NCBI GenBank assembly: GCA_021836225.1
Contig: JAKBJA010000048.1
Span: 1-25,173, forward strand
Direction: 5' to 3'
DNA length: 25,173 nucleotides
Source: Pseudomonadota bacterium
GTDB lineage: Bacteria; Pseudomonadota; Gammaproteobacteria; Burkholderiales; Thiobacillaceae
A model generated the notes under the pieces. The model saw nothing but the letters and a program-made list of their open reading frames with translations. It ran no database searches and was not told the DNA's origin. The position numbers and the translations under genes were made by a program. Below are positions 1-8,577 of this stretch, one piece after another. Position 1 is the first letter of the stretch. Each line of letters begins with the position of its first letter.

Positions 1-531
1 GGCGTGCTGACCGATGCCGAGCGGCTGGCGATCTGGAAGCGCGGCAGCAGCCGCAATTCGTATTACGTCGCCTTCCTCGAACTTCAGCCCGACACGCTGC
101 CCAACCCGCGCGCCGCGCGCGTCGATCGCGCAAGCGTGCCGCAACTCGCCGACAACCCGTACAGCGTGATGCTCGACAAGGCGTTCTCGGGGCAGGGTCA
201 GACCTTCATCGCCACCACCGCGACCATTCTCGATCGCCCGGAAAACCAGGAAGTGGTGAACCACACGTTGAACGCGCTGGCGCAGTGGTGCGCGCCCCTG
301 CGCAAGGCCGACGAAGCGACCCGCAGCGCGGCACGCCAGGCCTTGCTGGATGCAGCACCCCAATTTGAAACGGATTGTGCCGCGCTCGACGCGCTGGCCG
401 CGGTCGACGCCGACACGGTGCGGCCGATCTTCCTCAAGACCACCGCGATCGGCTCGCTGATGCGGCGCAAGATCCAGCCTGTCGTCACGCCGCTGCTCGA
501 CGCCATCGCGCTGCTCCGCCGGCAGCCTTGA
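1..531 (+). CDS. Hypothetical protein, 5' end outside the window
   Basis: The frame is open from the first base to TGA at 529-531, so the gene very probably starts upstream; a GTG at base 4 is the first in-window start codon but has no visible ribosome site. About 176 residues are visible. They are soluble-looking, with no signal peptide, membrane segment or cysteine motif. The last ~100 residues look helical and alanine-rich. I do not recognise the family. Codon use and GC match the neighbours, and the gene ends 14 bases before a strong hairpin that it shares with the convergent dsbD gene, which supports it being real. Confidence 0.6.
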   Translation, partial: GVLTDAERLAIWKRGSSRNSYYVAFLELQPDTLPNPRAARVDRASVPQLADNPYSVMLDKAFSGQGQTFIATTATILDRPENQEVVNHTLNALAQWCAPLRKADEATRSAARQALLDAAPQFETDCAALDALAAVDADTVRPIFLKTTAIGSLMRRKIQPVVTPLLDAIALLRRQP

Positions 532-544
532 GTCACTGAAACGA

Positions 545-578
545 CGACGCCCCGCGGGCTTGCGCACGCGGGGCGTCG
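545..578. terminator. Bidirectional terminator between the first gene and dsbD
   Basis: A perfect 12-bp GC-rich stem (545-556 with 567-578) with a 10-base loop lies between two convergent stop codons (531 and 593). It is followed by GTTTGG on the plus strand and TCGTTT on the minus strand. The T-tracts are short, so strength is uncertain, but the position suits both genes. Confidence 0.75.
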
Positions 579-592
579 GTTTGGGGAGCGGC

Positions 593-2893
593 TTACTTGC
601 CGAGCGCCGAATCGATGCTCGCCAGAAACTTGTCGGCCTTCTCGAACCCGATCACCTTGTAGCCCGACTGTTCGCCTGCAGCAGTCCAGAAGATCAGGCC
701 GGGCGGGCCGAACAGGTTGAAGCGTTTCAGCAGCGCCTTGTCGGCGTCGGTGTTGGCGGTGACGTCGGCCTTCAGCAGCACCAAGTCGGCCAGGCGCGCC
801 TGCACCTTGGGATCGCTGAAGGTGAACGTCTCCATCTCTTTGCACGACACGCACCAGTCGGCATAGAAGTCGAGCATCACCGCTTTCCCGTCTGCCTTGG
901 CCTGCGCCAGGCGCGCATCGAGCTCGGCCACGTCCTTGACCTTCTCGAACGCCAGGCCTTTCTGCTCGGCCGCCATCGCCACGCCACCGCCGGCGCCACC
1001 CTTGAATACGTCGAGCGGCTGCAAGAGGTTGCGGCTGCCCGCCAGCATGCCGAGCAGGATCGCCAGGCCGCCGATCAGCAGCACCACGCCGAGGCCCTTC
1101 CACAGCCGCGACCAGCCGGTCGCATGGGCCGGCAGCGGATCGAGCGCATGCAGGTAGATCGCCGAGGCGATCAAGAGCAGCGCCCACAGCAGCATGCCGA
1201 TCCAGTCCGGGATGACCGGCGAGATCAGGTAGATGGCGATCGCCAGCATCATCACGCCGAAGAAGTACTTCACCGCGTTCATCCAGCCGCCCGTCTTGGG
1301 CAGCAAGGCGCCGGCCGACAGGCCCACCAGCAGCAGCGGCACCCCCATGCCGAGCGCCAGCACGAACAGCGCCACGCCGCCCAGCACGGTGTTGCCGGTC
1401 TGCGCGATGAAGGCGAGCGCGGCGGCCAGCGGCGGCGCCACGCAGGGGCCGAGGATGACGGCGGAGAGCGCACCCATGAAGAAGACGCCGACGAAATTGC
1501 CGCCCTTCATCCTGTTCGACGCGTCGGAGAACTTGCTCTGAATGAAGCTCGGCAGCTGGATTTCGAAGAAGCCGAACATCGACATCGCCAGCAACACGAA
1601 GATGCCGGCGCCGATGCCGAGCGCCACCGGGTTCTGCAGCGCATTCGACAGCAGCGTGCCGGAGAGCGCCGCCGCCACGCCGGCGATCGCGTAGGTGAGC
1701 GCCATGCCGAGCACGTAGGCGAGCGACAGCAGGAAGCCGCTCATCTTGGTGAGATCCTTCTTCTGGCCGGCGATGATGCCGGACAGGATGGGGATCATCG
1801 GGAACACGCAGGGCGTCAGCGCCAGCAGCAGGCCGAGGCCGAAGAAGGTGAGGATCACCGGCCAGAAGCTGCCGCCTTTCAGCACGCGCTCGATGCGCGA
1901 GGTGTCGGATTCGCTGGCGGGCTCGACCGGCGCATCCGTACTGGCCGCAGCCGCTGTCGCCACGGCCGCGCCACCCGCAGACGCCAGCGAGAACTCGCGC
2001 TTGATCGGTGGATAGCAGACCCCGACCGCCTCGTTGCAGCCCTGCCAGCTCGCTTCCAGCACCAGCTGTTCACCGGCGGCGAGCGCGCGCGACAGGGTCA
2101 CGCTGGCGGAGAGATTCTGGTGATACACCTCGGTACGGCCGAAGGTCGGATCCTCCTTGACCTCGCCCGCCGGCGTGTCGGCGCGCGCCACTTTGACGTC
2201 GGCCGGCGATTTGACGACGTAGGCGAGCTTGTCACGGTACAGGTAGGTATCGGGCGTCAGCGTGTAGTCGATCTTGACCGTCTGCGCATCGGCCATCGTC
2301 GCCGCGACCAGGAAGGCCTCGTCAGGCGGCAGCAGCTTCGGCAGACCCGCATCGCCCGCCAGGCTGCGCAGGCCCTCCAGCGCGGAAACCGATGAAGCGG
2401 GTGCTGCAGTGGACGCTGCCACAGCGGCAGGTGGCGTCACGACGGCGGCGACCAGTGCCGGCAGCTTGATCGACACGCTCGTTTCCTGCGGCGTGTAGCA
2501 CAGACCGGCGTCGGCGCAGCCCTGCGAAACCGTCTTCAGGGTGACCGACGTGGTGCCCGCGGTGCGCTGGATCGGCAGCGCAATGCGTACGTCCTTGCGG
2601 TAGGTCTCGACCCTGCCGAAGTTCTCGTCCTCCTTGACCTTGCCGGCCGGCAGTTTCGGCGCGCCAAGCGTAGCGCCGGCCACCTCGAACTTGAACTTGT
2701 CGCGGTACATGTAATAGCCGTCGGCAATCTGCCAGCGCGCTTCCAGCGTGTTGGCGTCGAGCGCACGCGCGGTGAACTTGAAGGCAACTTCGGGGTCAAG
2801 AAATTCTTGGGCGTGGACCACTGGAAAGAGCGCCAGCGCACCCCAAAGTAGGGGCAAGGCGCCGAGCAAACGTATCCACTTATTCTTCATCAT
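593..2893 (-). CDS. dsbD: Thiol:disulfide interchange protein DsbD with duplicated N-terminal domain
   Basis: DsbD passes electrons from cytoplasmic thioredoxin across the inner membrane to periplasmic disulfide isomerases and cytochrome c maturation proteins. The 766-residue product has a signal peptide (about 1-28). Two DsbD-alpha domains follow in tandem: about 30-145 with Cys126/Cys132, and about 188-303 with Cys286/Cys293. Both carry the QGC...CY-x-P pattern. A linker leads to the membrane domain (about 343-620) with Cys362 in TPCVFPM and Cys484 in GPCVAPP. The C-terminal thioredoxin domain has CVSC at 681-684. E. coli DsbD (about 565 residues) has one alpha domain, so the extra length is the duplication. 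The start MMKNKW overlaps the end of cutA by 14 bases, which indicates one transcript. Confidence 0.97.
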   Translation of the reverse strand: MMKNKWIRLLGALPLLWGALALFPVVHAQEFLDPEVAFKFTARALDANTLEARWQIADGYYMYRDKFKFEVAGATLGAPKLPAGKVKEDENFGRVETYRKDVRIALPIQRTAGTTSVTLKTVSQGCADAGLCYTPQETSVSIKLPALVAAVVTPPAAVAASTAAPASSVSALEGLRSLAGDAGLPKLLPPDEAFLVAATMADAQTVKIDYTLTPDTYLYRDKLAYVVKSPADVKVARADTPAGEVKEDPTFGRTEVYHQNLSASVTLSRALAAGEQLVLEASWQGCNEAVGVCYPPIKREFSLASAGGAAVATAAAASTDAPVEPASESDTSRIERVLKGGSFWPVILTFFGLGLLLALTPCVFPMIPILSGIIAGQKKDLTKMSGFLLSLAYVLGMALTYAIAGVAAALSGTLLSNALQNPVALGIGAGIFVLLAMSMFGFFEIQLPSFIQSKFSDASNRMKGGNFVGVFFMGALSAVILGPCVAPPLAAALAFIAQTGNTVLGGVALFVLALGMGVPLLLVGLSAGALLPKTGGWMNAVKYFFGVMMLAIAIYLISPVIPDWIGMLLWALLLIASAIYLHALDPLPAHATGWSRLWKGLGVVLLIGGLAILLGMLAGSRNLLQPLDVFKGGAGGGVAMAAEQKGLAFEKVKDVAELDARLAQAKADGKAVMLDFYADWCVSCKEMETFTFSDPKVQARLADLVLLKADVTANTDADKALLKRFNLFGPPGLIFWTAAGEQSGYKVIGFEKADKFLASIDSALGK

Positions 2894-3209
2894 GTTTCTC
2901 AGTCTCCGTCGCCAGCCAGTCGAGATAGACCGGCAGGCCGTGTGTTATCGGTGTGGCAATCAGTTCAGGCACGTCGTAAGGATGCTGCACGCGGACGATT
3001 TCCTCAACCAGCGGATACGCCGCGCGGGTGGTTTTGATCAGCAGCGGAATTTCCTCCGCCGTCTCCACCCCCCCCTCCCAACGGTACATGGAGCGGCACG
3101 GCGCCAAAACGTTCACACACGCCGCCGCCCGGCTTTCGATCAACGCGTGCGCCAGTTTCTCGGCGCTCGCGACATCGGGTAAATTCGTCAAGACTAACAA
3201 AGGTTCCAT
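2880..3209 (-). CDS. cutA: Divalent-cation tolerance protein CutA
   Basis: This is a 109-residue CutA1-family protein, a small trimeric cytoplasmic protein linked to copper and other divalent metal tolerance. Family landmarks are visible: an N-terminal beta strand followed by a helix, the AACVN segment, the YRWEG turn, LLIKTT, HPYDVPE and a PITHG near the C terminus. Its length is normal. The last codons overlap the start of dsbD by 14 bases, the arrangement also known from enterobacteria (cutA next to dsbD/dipZ). Its ATG lies 3 bp from the ATG of divergent fxsA, so its promoter must lie inside fxsA. I see no clear Shine-Dalgarno sequence. The start fits family alignments. Confidence 0.95.
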   Translation of the reverse strand: MEPLLVLTNLPDVASAEKLAHALIESRAAACVNVLAPCRSMYRWEGGVETAEEIPLLIKTTRAAYPLVEEIVRVQHPYDVPELIATPITHGLPVYLDWLATETEKHDEE

Positions 3210-3212
3210 GTC

Positions 3213-3620
3213 ATGCGCTTTGGTTGGATTGTGCTACTGCTGCTGTCGTTTCCGGTTCTGGAAGCGATCGGCATTTTCTGGGTTGCCAGCGCCATCGGCG
3301 GCTGGGTACTGCTGTGGCTGCTGCTGGCAGCCATAGCCGGCGTCATGCTGATTCGCGTCGAACGCGTCGCCTGGGGCGCGCGCCTGCTGTTTTCGGTGCA
3401 GTCGGGCGCGCATCCGCTGGCCGCGCTGTTCGCCAGCGGGCGCATGCTGCTCGCCGGCGGCCTGCTGGTCTTTCCCGGCTTCATCAGCGATGCCATCGCG
3501 CTGGTGCTGCTGCTGATCCCCGGTACCTGGGGCCGCCGCGAGGCGGACCCATTGCGACCCGCAAACGACGACGTGCTGGAAGGCGAGTTCAAGCGCGAGC
3601 CCGACGATCTGCTGCGTTGA
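3213..3620 (+). CDS. fxsA: FxsA family membrane protein
   Basis: This 135-residue inner-membrane protein belongs to the FxsA family, named for suppression of F-plasmid exclusion of phage T7; its normal job is unclear. It shows the typical N-terminal hydrophobic segment ending in the E-x-x-x-I pattern (about 5-23). Further hydrophobic segments lie near 29-46 and 83-105. The polar tail contains the WGRRE stretch. An AAAGG ribosome site (3199-3203) is correctly spaced from ATG 3213 and lies inside the divergent cutA coding region. The stop codon abuts that of the convergent SDR gene with no gap. Confidence 0.9.
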   Translation: MRFGWIVLLLLSFPVLEAIGIFWVASAIGGWVLLWLLLAAIAGVMLIRVERVAWGARLLFSVQSGAHPLAALFASGRMLLAGGLLVFPGFISDAIALVLLLIPGTWGRREADPLRPANDDVLEGEFKREPDDLLR

Positions 3621-4505
3621 TCAAAATAACTTCATCTGCCCGCGAGACTGGCGGATTTCGCGCAGCAGGTCATCGGACGTCGGATAGCGGTATTTCAATC
3701 GCAGCTCGCGCGTGGTGCGCGCGTTCGACAGCTGGCGCGACTCGCGCAGAAACGACAGCAGGGCCTCGGACAGCACTTTCTCCGCCTCGGCGCGCTTGAC
3801 CCGCGGCGGGTGTGGCAGGTCGAAGGCATCGGCGCAGCTGTCGAACCAGTCGCCCATTTTCAGCGGATGCGCGTCGACCGCATGGTAGATGCGCTGCGAA
3901 CGGCCGCGGAACAGCGCCGCCCACGCCAGCCGTGCCAGGTCGTCGGCATGGATGTGGTTGGTGTAGCTGTCGTCCCTGGCAACCAGCGCCGGGGTGCCGC
4001 GCCGGATGCGCTCCAGCGGCAGACGGTCGGCGGCATAGATGCCCGGCGCGCGCAGGATCGTCACCTGCACGCGTTGCGTCTCGCCCCACGCGCGCAACTG
4101 GCGCTCGGCATCCACCCGTCGCACCGCGCGCCCGTTCACCGGCGCCACCGGGCGTGTCTCACTCACCCAGTTGCCGCCGCAGTCGCCGTACACGCCACTG
4201 GTGCTGATGTAGACCAGCGCACCCGGTTTGCGCCGCCCCAAGGCATGCAGCAGATGTGCAGTGCGCGGATCGGTTCTGCCTTCATTCGGCGGCGGCGCAA
4301 AATGGAACACGCCATCGATGCGCGGCAGCCGCTTCAGGGTGGCAGGCTGGTCGAGATCACCGACGTAAGGCGTCACGCCGAGCGCGCGCAGCTCGGCGAC
4401 GCGCTCGGCGCGGCGGACCATGCCGATGAAGCGTGCCTGCCCTGCGTAGCGCTTCACCAGCCGTTCGGCGATATCGCCGAATCCCACGATGAGGATTTTT
4501 TTCAT
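3621..4505 (-). CDS. NAD(P)-binding extended SDR protein, YeeZ-like epimerase/dehydratase family
   Basis: This 294-residue Rossmann-fold protein starts MKKILIVGFGDIAERL, with the GxGxxA nucleotide-binding turn at about residues 8-13. A YISTSGVYGD segment (about 98-107) matches the region that carries the serine and tyrosine in extended short-chain dehydrogenases. An NHIHADDLA stretch (about 183-191) is also typical. These are hallmarks of the YeeZ-type proteins annotated as NAD-dependent epimerase/dehydratase, whose substrate is unknown. It is divergent from the reductase at 4601 and convergent with fxsA, so it is probably a single-gene transcript starting in 4506-4560. Confidence 0.85.
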   Translation of the reverse strand: MKKILIVGFGDIAERLVKRYAGQARFIGMVRRAERVAELRALGVTPYVGDLDQPATLKRLPRIDGVFHFAPPPNEGRTDPRTAHLLHALGRRKPGALVYISTSGVYGDCGGNWVSETRPVAPVNGRAVRRVDAERQLRAWGETQRVQVTILRAPGIYAADRLPLERIRRGTPALVARDDSYTNHIHADDLARLAWAALFRGRSQRIYHAVDAHPLKMGDWFDSCADAFDLPHPPRVKRAEAEKVLSEALLSFLRESRQLSNARTTRELRLKYRYPTSDDLLREIRQSRGQMKLF

Positions 4506-4560
4506 TGCTGCATGCCTCTAACCCTACGCCCGCCAGGGTGAAAACCCCTGCCGCTCAGGC

Positions 4561-4566
4561 GATAAT
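4561..4566 (+). promoter_or_regulatory. Putative -10 box for the 4601 reductase gene
   Basis: GATAAT followed by CCC lies 34 bases before the ATG. No convincing -35 hexamer is present 17 bases upstream. Similar boxes, TANAAT or GATAAT followed by CC, precede three other genes here (10874, 13465, 24745). Confidence 0.4.
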
Positions 4567-4600
4567 CCCAATGTTTGCCACCGCATTTTAAGCTCACATC

Positions 4601-5638
4601 ATGCCGCATCAGGTCACCATCCAGCCCAGCGGGCACCAGTTCACCGTTCAGGATGACGAAACCATCCTCGAAGCCGCCCTGCGCGAAGGCTTTGCGCTGC
4701 CCTACGGCTGCCGCAACGGCGCCTGCGGTGCCTGCAAGGGCAAGGTCCTGTCCGGCCAGCTCGACTACGGCGCGCATTCGGCGAACGCATTGAAGGACGA
4801 AGACAAGGCGCAGGGCCGCGCATTGTTCTGTCGCGCCAAGCCCTTGAGCGACATGATCATCGAAGCCAAGGAAATCGGCGCCGCCAAGGACATCGTGGTG
4901 AAGACCCTGCCGTGCCGGGTGGAAAAGCTGGAAAAGCGTGCCGACGACGTGATGGTGATGAAAATCAAATTGCCGGCCAACGAACGCCTGCAATTCCTCG
5001 CCGGACAGTACATCGATTTCCAGTTGAAGAACGGCAAGTCGCGCAGCTATTCGCTCGCCAATCCCCCCCACGACGATGCGCTGCTGGAACTGCATATCCG
5101 CCACGTGCCGGGAGGGCTGTTCTCGGACCAGGTGTTTTCCACCCTGAAGGAGCGCGACATCCTGCGCCTGAAAGGCCCGCTGGGAAGCTTCTTCATCCGC
5201 GACGATTCCGACAAGCCGATGCTCTTCGTCGCCGGCGGCACCGGCTTTGCCCCGATCAAGGCCATGCTGGAACATGCCTTCGCCGAGCACACGGACCGCG
5301 AACTGGTGCTGTACTGGGGGGTGCGCGCGCTGAAGGATCTGTACATGGCCGAACTGCCGCAGCAATGGCTGGCGGAGCATCCGAATTTCAGCTTCATCCC
5401 GGTGCTGTCCAACCCCGAGGCGGGCGACCATTGGCAGGGCCGTACCGGCTTCGTGCACGAGGCGGTGCTGGCCGACTTTGCCGACCTGTCGGGCTACCAG
5501 GTGTATGCCTGCGGCGCGCCCGTCATGGTCGACAGCGCGCGCAACAGCTTCGTCAACACGCGCAGGCTGCCGGAAGACGAATTCTTCGCCGACGCCTTCG
5601 TCTACGCGGAAGACAGCGAGACCGCCCCGGCCGTCTAA
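4601..5638 (+). CDS. 2Fe-2S/FAD oxidoreductase, CDP-6-deoxy-3,4-glucoseen reductase (AscD)-like
   Basis: This is a 345-residue single-chain electron-transfer flavoprotein. Residues 1-90 are a plant-type ferredoxin domain with cluster ligands Cys37, Cys42, Cys45 and Cys77. Residues about 100-200 are an FAD-binding barrel with RSYS at 148-151. Residues about 205-335 are an NAD(P)H domain with AGGTGFAP (211-218) and CGAPVM (304-309). Members in betaproteobacteria are often named after the sugar-deoxygenation enzyme AscD. No deoxysugar genes are nearby, so the true partner could instead be an oxygenase or another NADH-driven reaction. The start is placed by the family N terminus. A hairpin follows the stop. 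Confidence 0.88.
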   Translation: MPHQVTIQPSGHQFTVQDDETILEAALREGFALPYGCRNGACGACKGKVLSGQLDYGAHSANALKDEDKAQGRALFCRAKPLSDMIIEAKEIGAAKDIVVKTLPCRVEKLEKRADDVMVMKIKLPANERLQFLAGQYIDFQLKNGKSRSYSLANPPHDDALLELHIRHVPGGLFSDQVFSTLKERDILRLKGPLGSFFIRDDSDKPMLFVAGGTGFAPIKAMLEHAFAEHTDRELVLYWGVRALKDLYMAELPQQWLAEHPNFSFIPVLSNPEAGDHWQGRTGFVHEAVLADFADLSGYQVYACGAPVMVDSARNSFVNTRRLPEDEFFADAFVYAEDSETAPAV

Positions 5639-5665
5639 GACCGGCCGCAATTGTCGCCCCGACAA

Positions 5666-5694
5666 AGAAGCCCGGGCTGCATGCCCGGCCTTCT
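5666..5694. terminator. Hairpin terminator after the AscD-like reductase gene
   Basis: AGAAG-CCCGGGC (5666-5677) pairs with GCCCGG-CCTTCT (5683-5694) around a 5-base loop, with one mismatch. The flanking AAGAAG/CTTCT arms give a short T-rich tail in either direction. It lies between two convergent genes. Confidence 0.6.
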
Positions 5695-5746
5695 GTTCCG
5701 CCTGGACAGGCTTACAGCGCTTCGCCCAGGCTCAGTTTGGCACGCT

Positions 5747-6265
5747 TTACAGTTCGCCCTTGGCGCCCGCCCGCATGATGTCGAGCAGTGATTTGCGCAC
5801 CGCCTCGATACGCGTTTTCAGCGCCGGCGGCAACCGCTTTTCCTGCGCCACCTCATCGACGTTGACGTCCATCATCACCAGCCAGCCCTGGCCGCTGGCA
5901 TCCTCGATCAGGGCGATGCGGCACGGCATGAAGATGGAAAAGTCCATGTTCACGTCGATCAGGTCCTTGGCCAGGACGGCGTCGCAAAACTGGAAGATGA
6001 TGATGGTGCGCTGCGGCTTGCCCGTCACCGCCTCCACCTGCTTGGACATCGGCAGCTCCGCCACCAGCTGCAGATTCAGCGCATTGGCACGCAGGCGCAT
6101 CGACTCCGCCGCCTCGGCAAGGCTGATGCCGCGGTCGATGGCCACTTTGTACACGCCGTTCTGCGTCGACTGCTCGACCTTGGGCGCGGCAGCCCAACTG
6201 GCAGGTGCGGAAATCAACAGCGAACTGAGCACGAAACCGGTAATGGCAAGTATGGATCGGCGCAT
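5747..6265 (-). CDS. Exported DUF302 domain protein
   Basis: The 172-residue product begins with a signal peptide (MRRSILAITGFVLSSLLISA to about residue 26, ending in an A-S-W-A-A stretch). The mature part matches DUF302: an early NGVYK strand, the RTIIIFQFCDA strand, FMPCRIALIED and WLVMMDVN. Cys96 and Cys117 are visible in the mature part. Its function is unknown; it acts in the periplasm or is membrane-associated. An AAAGGA site lies 8-9 bases before the ATG. It is oriented like hemY upstream but separated from it by about 93 bases with TATATT boxes, so it probably has its own promoter. A second, leaderless DUF302 protein is encoded at 24118. Confidence 0.85.
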   Translation of the reverse strand: MRRSILAITGFVLSSLLISAPASWAAAPKVEQSTQNGVYKVAIDRGISLAEAAESMRLRANALNLQLVAELPMSKQVEAVTGKPQRTIIIFQFCDAVLAKDLIDVNMDFSIFMPCRIALIEDASGQGWLVMMDVNVDEVAQEKRLPPALKTRIEAVRKSLLDIMRAGAKGEL

Positions 6266-6358
6266 GGCGGCATTCCTTTCGAATATAAGAAAACGCTAAT
6301 AATATAGCTGTGCGGGCGCTTGTTCACCTGCACAAACGTGCCAGCCAGCGCCCAGTGC

Positions 6359-7531
6359 CTACAGCGCGCGGCACAAGCCCAGCGCCTTCTGGTAGTGCTG
6401 GCAGGCTTCGCCGGGCTGGCCGCTCTGGGTCTTCAGTTCGGCCATGCGGATGTGGCCCTCGGCGCTGGGCGCGATAGCGAGGCTGGCTTCCAGATAGCTC
6501 TGCGCCTTGCCCCAGAGCTGCTGAGCGCTACACAACTGCGCCAGCGACAGCAGCAACTGCGCGTCGCGCGGATGGGCGTGCAGCCACTTCTCGGCCTGCT
6601 CGATTTGCCGGGTCGGGCTGCTGCTGCGCGCGTCGCCATACAATGCCGCGAGGTCTTCGTGCCACTCGCGGTTGAGCGCGGCTTCCAGCACATCAAGCGC
6701 CGTGTCGTGGCCGCCGCGCTGCATGAAGGCACGGGCGGCGGCACGCGCCACCCAGGGGTCAGCCTTGAAATCGGCCGGAATCTTCTTCCAGTATTCCAGC
6801 AAACCGCGGTCATCCTCTGCGCGACGCTTGAGATTTTCAGCATAGGCCATGCGCCGGTTTTGCAGGGCAATGCCGGGCTCCAGCGCGTTGGCGCGCATCA
6901 GCGCGTCGAGCAGCCGGTCGACTTCGTCCCATTGCCCGGTCAGCTGGCGCGCCTTGAGCTCGAGCCGCAGCAGGGCGGTATGCTGCGGCGCGATGTCCTT
7001 GGCACGTTTGATCGCCACCAGTGCGGCCGCGGAATCCTTGGCGTCGAGGCGCGCTTCGGCCTCGAACAGCTGCGCAGCGAGCTCAGCGCCGTGCTCGGTC
7101 GCCTCCTGGACATGCCGCTCGCGTTGCGGGATGGCGCGCATCTCCTGTGCCGCTCGCGCTGCCAGCACCCGTGCCACCCCGATCCGGAGATCGTCACCCT
7201 GCCATTGCCCGAGCGACTGCTCCGCGTCCTGGTAGCGATATTCGGTATACGCCTTGAGGCCGCCGACAAAATTTTCGTCGCGCTTTCTGGCGGCACGGCG
7301 CGCGCGCTGTTCGCGCACGATGCTGGGCAGGTTGAGCGTGAGCAGGGCCAGCCGCAGCAGCACGATGCCCCCCACCACCAGCCCCACCAGCAGCAGCACG
7401 AAACTGATAAAGGAGATTTCCATCCGCCATGGCGGGTACACCAGCACCACATAGCCGGGGTCGTAGCGGCCGGCCATTGCCAGCGCGACGGCCAGCACTG
7501 CAATGATGATCAGCGAGACCAGCCAGCGCAT
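6359..7531 (-). CDS. hemY: HemY family protein of haem biosynthesis operon
   Basis: This 390-residue inner-membrane protein has two N-terminal transmembrane segments (about 3-22 and 39-65) and a cytoplasmic or periplasmic TPR-rich region. It matches proteobacterial HemY (not the Bacillus protoporphyrinogen oxidase of the same name). The R-x-x-R-A-x-R-K stretch after the second membrane segment and the NFVGGLKAYTEYRYQDAE helix pair are family features. Its exact role in late tetrapyrrole metabolism is not settled. It is the last gene of hemCDXY. Its ATG overlaps the hemX stop by one base (TGATG), implying translational coupling. Confidence 0.92.
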   Translation of the reverse strand: MRWLVSLIIIAVLAVALAMAGRYDPGYVVLVYPPWRMEISFISFVLLLVGLVVGGIVLLRLALLTLNLPSIVREQRARRAARKRDENFVGGLKAYTEYRYQDAEQSLGQWQGDDLRIGVARVLAARAAQEMRAIPQRERHVQEATEHGAELAAQLFEAEARLDAKDSAAALVAIKRAKDIAPQHTALLRLELKARQLTGQWDEVDRLLDALMRANALEPGIALQNRRMAYAENLKRRAEDDRGLLEYWKKIPADFKADPWVARAAARAFMQRGGHDTALDVLEAALNREWHEDLAALYGDARSSSPTRQIEQAEKWLHAHPRDAQLLLSLAQLCSAQQLWGKAQSYLEASLAIAPSAEGHIRMAELKTQSGQPGEACQHYQKALGLCRAL

Positions 7532-8577
7532 CAGAGCTCTCCCTTATACGCCTCAAGCGCGACGAGGCTGGCGTCAATGCCGGGCAACTTCTGCGCGATC
7601 TGCAAACTGGACAGGCGCGCGACTTCCTTGAGCGCGTCGGCAACGCCGGCGTCGCGCGTATTGAAATAGCGTCCGAGCATCTGCGATACCGCATTCAGGT
7701 CGGAACGGAACGCTGCCTGGTCCTGCGACAGCAGCGCAAGGCGCGCCGACAACAGGCGCAAACGCAGGTTCTCGCGCAGGAAGTAGGCCTGATCGGGCGG
7801 CAGCAGTACGGCCTCGTTGCCGTCGATGCGGCGGATCTGCACCAGACGCTTCAATTCGGCCCACAACTCCTGGCCGATGTCGGTGGTCTGCCTGCCAGCA
7901 CGCGGCGCCGGCGCGGCTTCGGAGCCCTGCGCGCTGGCCAGCGGCCAGCTGGCATGGCGCGCCACCAGCGCTTCGATGCGCGCGCTCGCCCCCACTTCGT
8001 CCAGCGAGGGCACCGCGCGCAGGTTGGCCAGATCGGCCGCGATCGCGCGGCGCAAGGCAGTGAACTGCGGCTTGTTCAGGCGCTGCAGGCGGGTGTCGGC
8101 GCCTTCCAACGCGATGATCGCGGCCTTCACGTTGCCCGCCAGTTGCAACTGCTGGGCGGCGGTGAGCAGCACCTGTTCGATCTCGGCCAGCGCCCACTGG
8201 TCGCGTCCCTGCGACAGATCCTTGTAGAGGGCTTCGAGCGAAAGCTGCTGCTGCTGCGAGGTCGCCATCTGGCTTTCGATGTGGGCGACCTTTTCGCTGA
8301 CCTGCCGCATCGCATCGTCGGCATTGCGCGCCAGCAGACGGGTTTCGCTCACCTCCTTGCCGGTTTCGGCCAGCCGGCGCCCGAGCTCGGTCTTCAGATC
8401 GCGGATGCGCTCGCGGCTGTCGAACCACGACCAGGCCGCAGCCGCCATCGCCAGCGCGGCGATCAGCAGGGCAACCAGCGCCAGCGGCGAGGACGGCGCA
8501 TGCGATGCGGCATGAACCGGTGCGGCGGCAGGCTGCGCTGCAGGCTGAGGGACGGACGTCTCGGGGTTTTCACTCAT
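7531..8577 (-). CDS. hemX: HemX-like protein (annotated uroporphyrinogen-III C-methyltransferase)
   Basis: This 348-residue protein has a polar, alanine/proline-rich N terminus, one transmembrane helix (about 29-49, ending WSWFDSRERI), a coiled coil (about 50-115) and a helical domain. This is HemX of the proteobacterial hem operon. Despite the frequent enzyme label, it has no methyltransferase SAM-binding loop that I can see, so a scaffold or regulatory role at the membrane is more likely (inference). Its start overlaps the hemD stop by four bases (ATGA), and its stop overlaps the hemY start. Confidence 0.9.
   Translation of the reverse strand: MSENPETSVPQPAAQPAAAPVHAASHAPSSPLALVALLIAALAMAAAAWSWFDSRERIRDLKTELGRRLAETGKEVSETRLLARNADDAMRQVSEKVAHIESQMATSQQQQLSLEALYKDLSQGRDQWALAEIEQVLLTAAQQLQLAGNVKAAIIALEGADTRLQRLNKPQFTALRRAIAADLANLRAVPSLDEVGASARIEALVARHASWPLASAQGSEAAPAPRAGRQTTDIGQELWAELKRLVQIRRIDGNEAVLLPPDQAYFLRENLRLRLLSARLALLSQDQAAFRSDLNAVSQMLGRYFNTRDAGVADALKEVARLSSLQIAQKLPGIDASLVALEAYKGEL

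Noticed and set aside
560..2395. A 611-codon open frame on the plus strand opposite dsbD
   Set aside because: It is rich in Arg/His/Gln/Glu, has no domain pattern, and lies antisense to an unmistakable DsbD; it is a GC-rich shadow.
6329..6343. TGGCACG-like sigma-54 box on the minus strand upstream of the exported DUF302 gene
   Set aside because: GG and GC are nine, not ten, bases apart, a spacing sigma-54 tolerates poorly; no activator gene adjoins.
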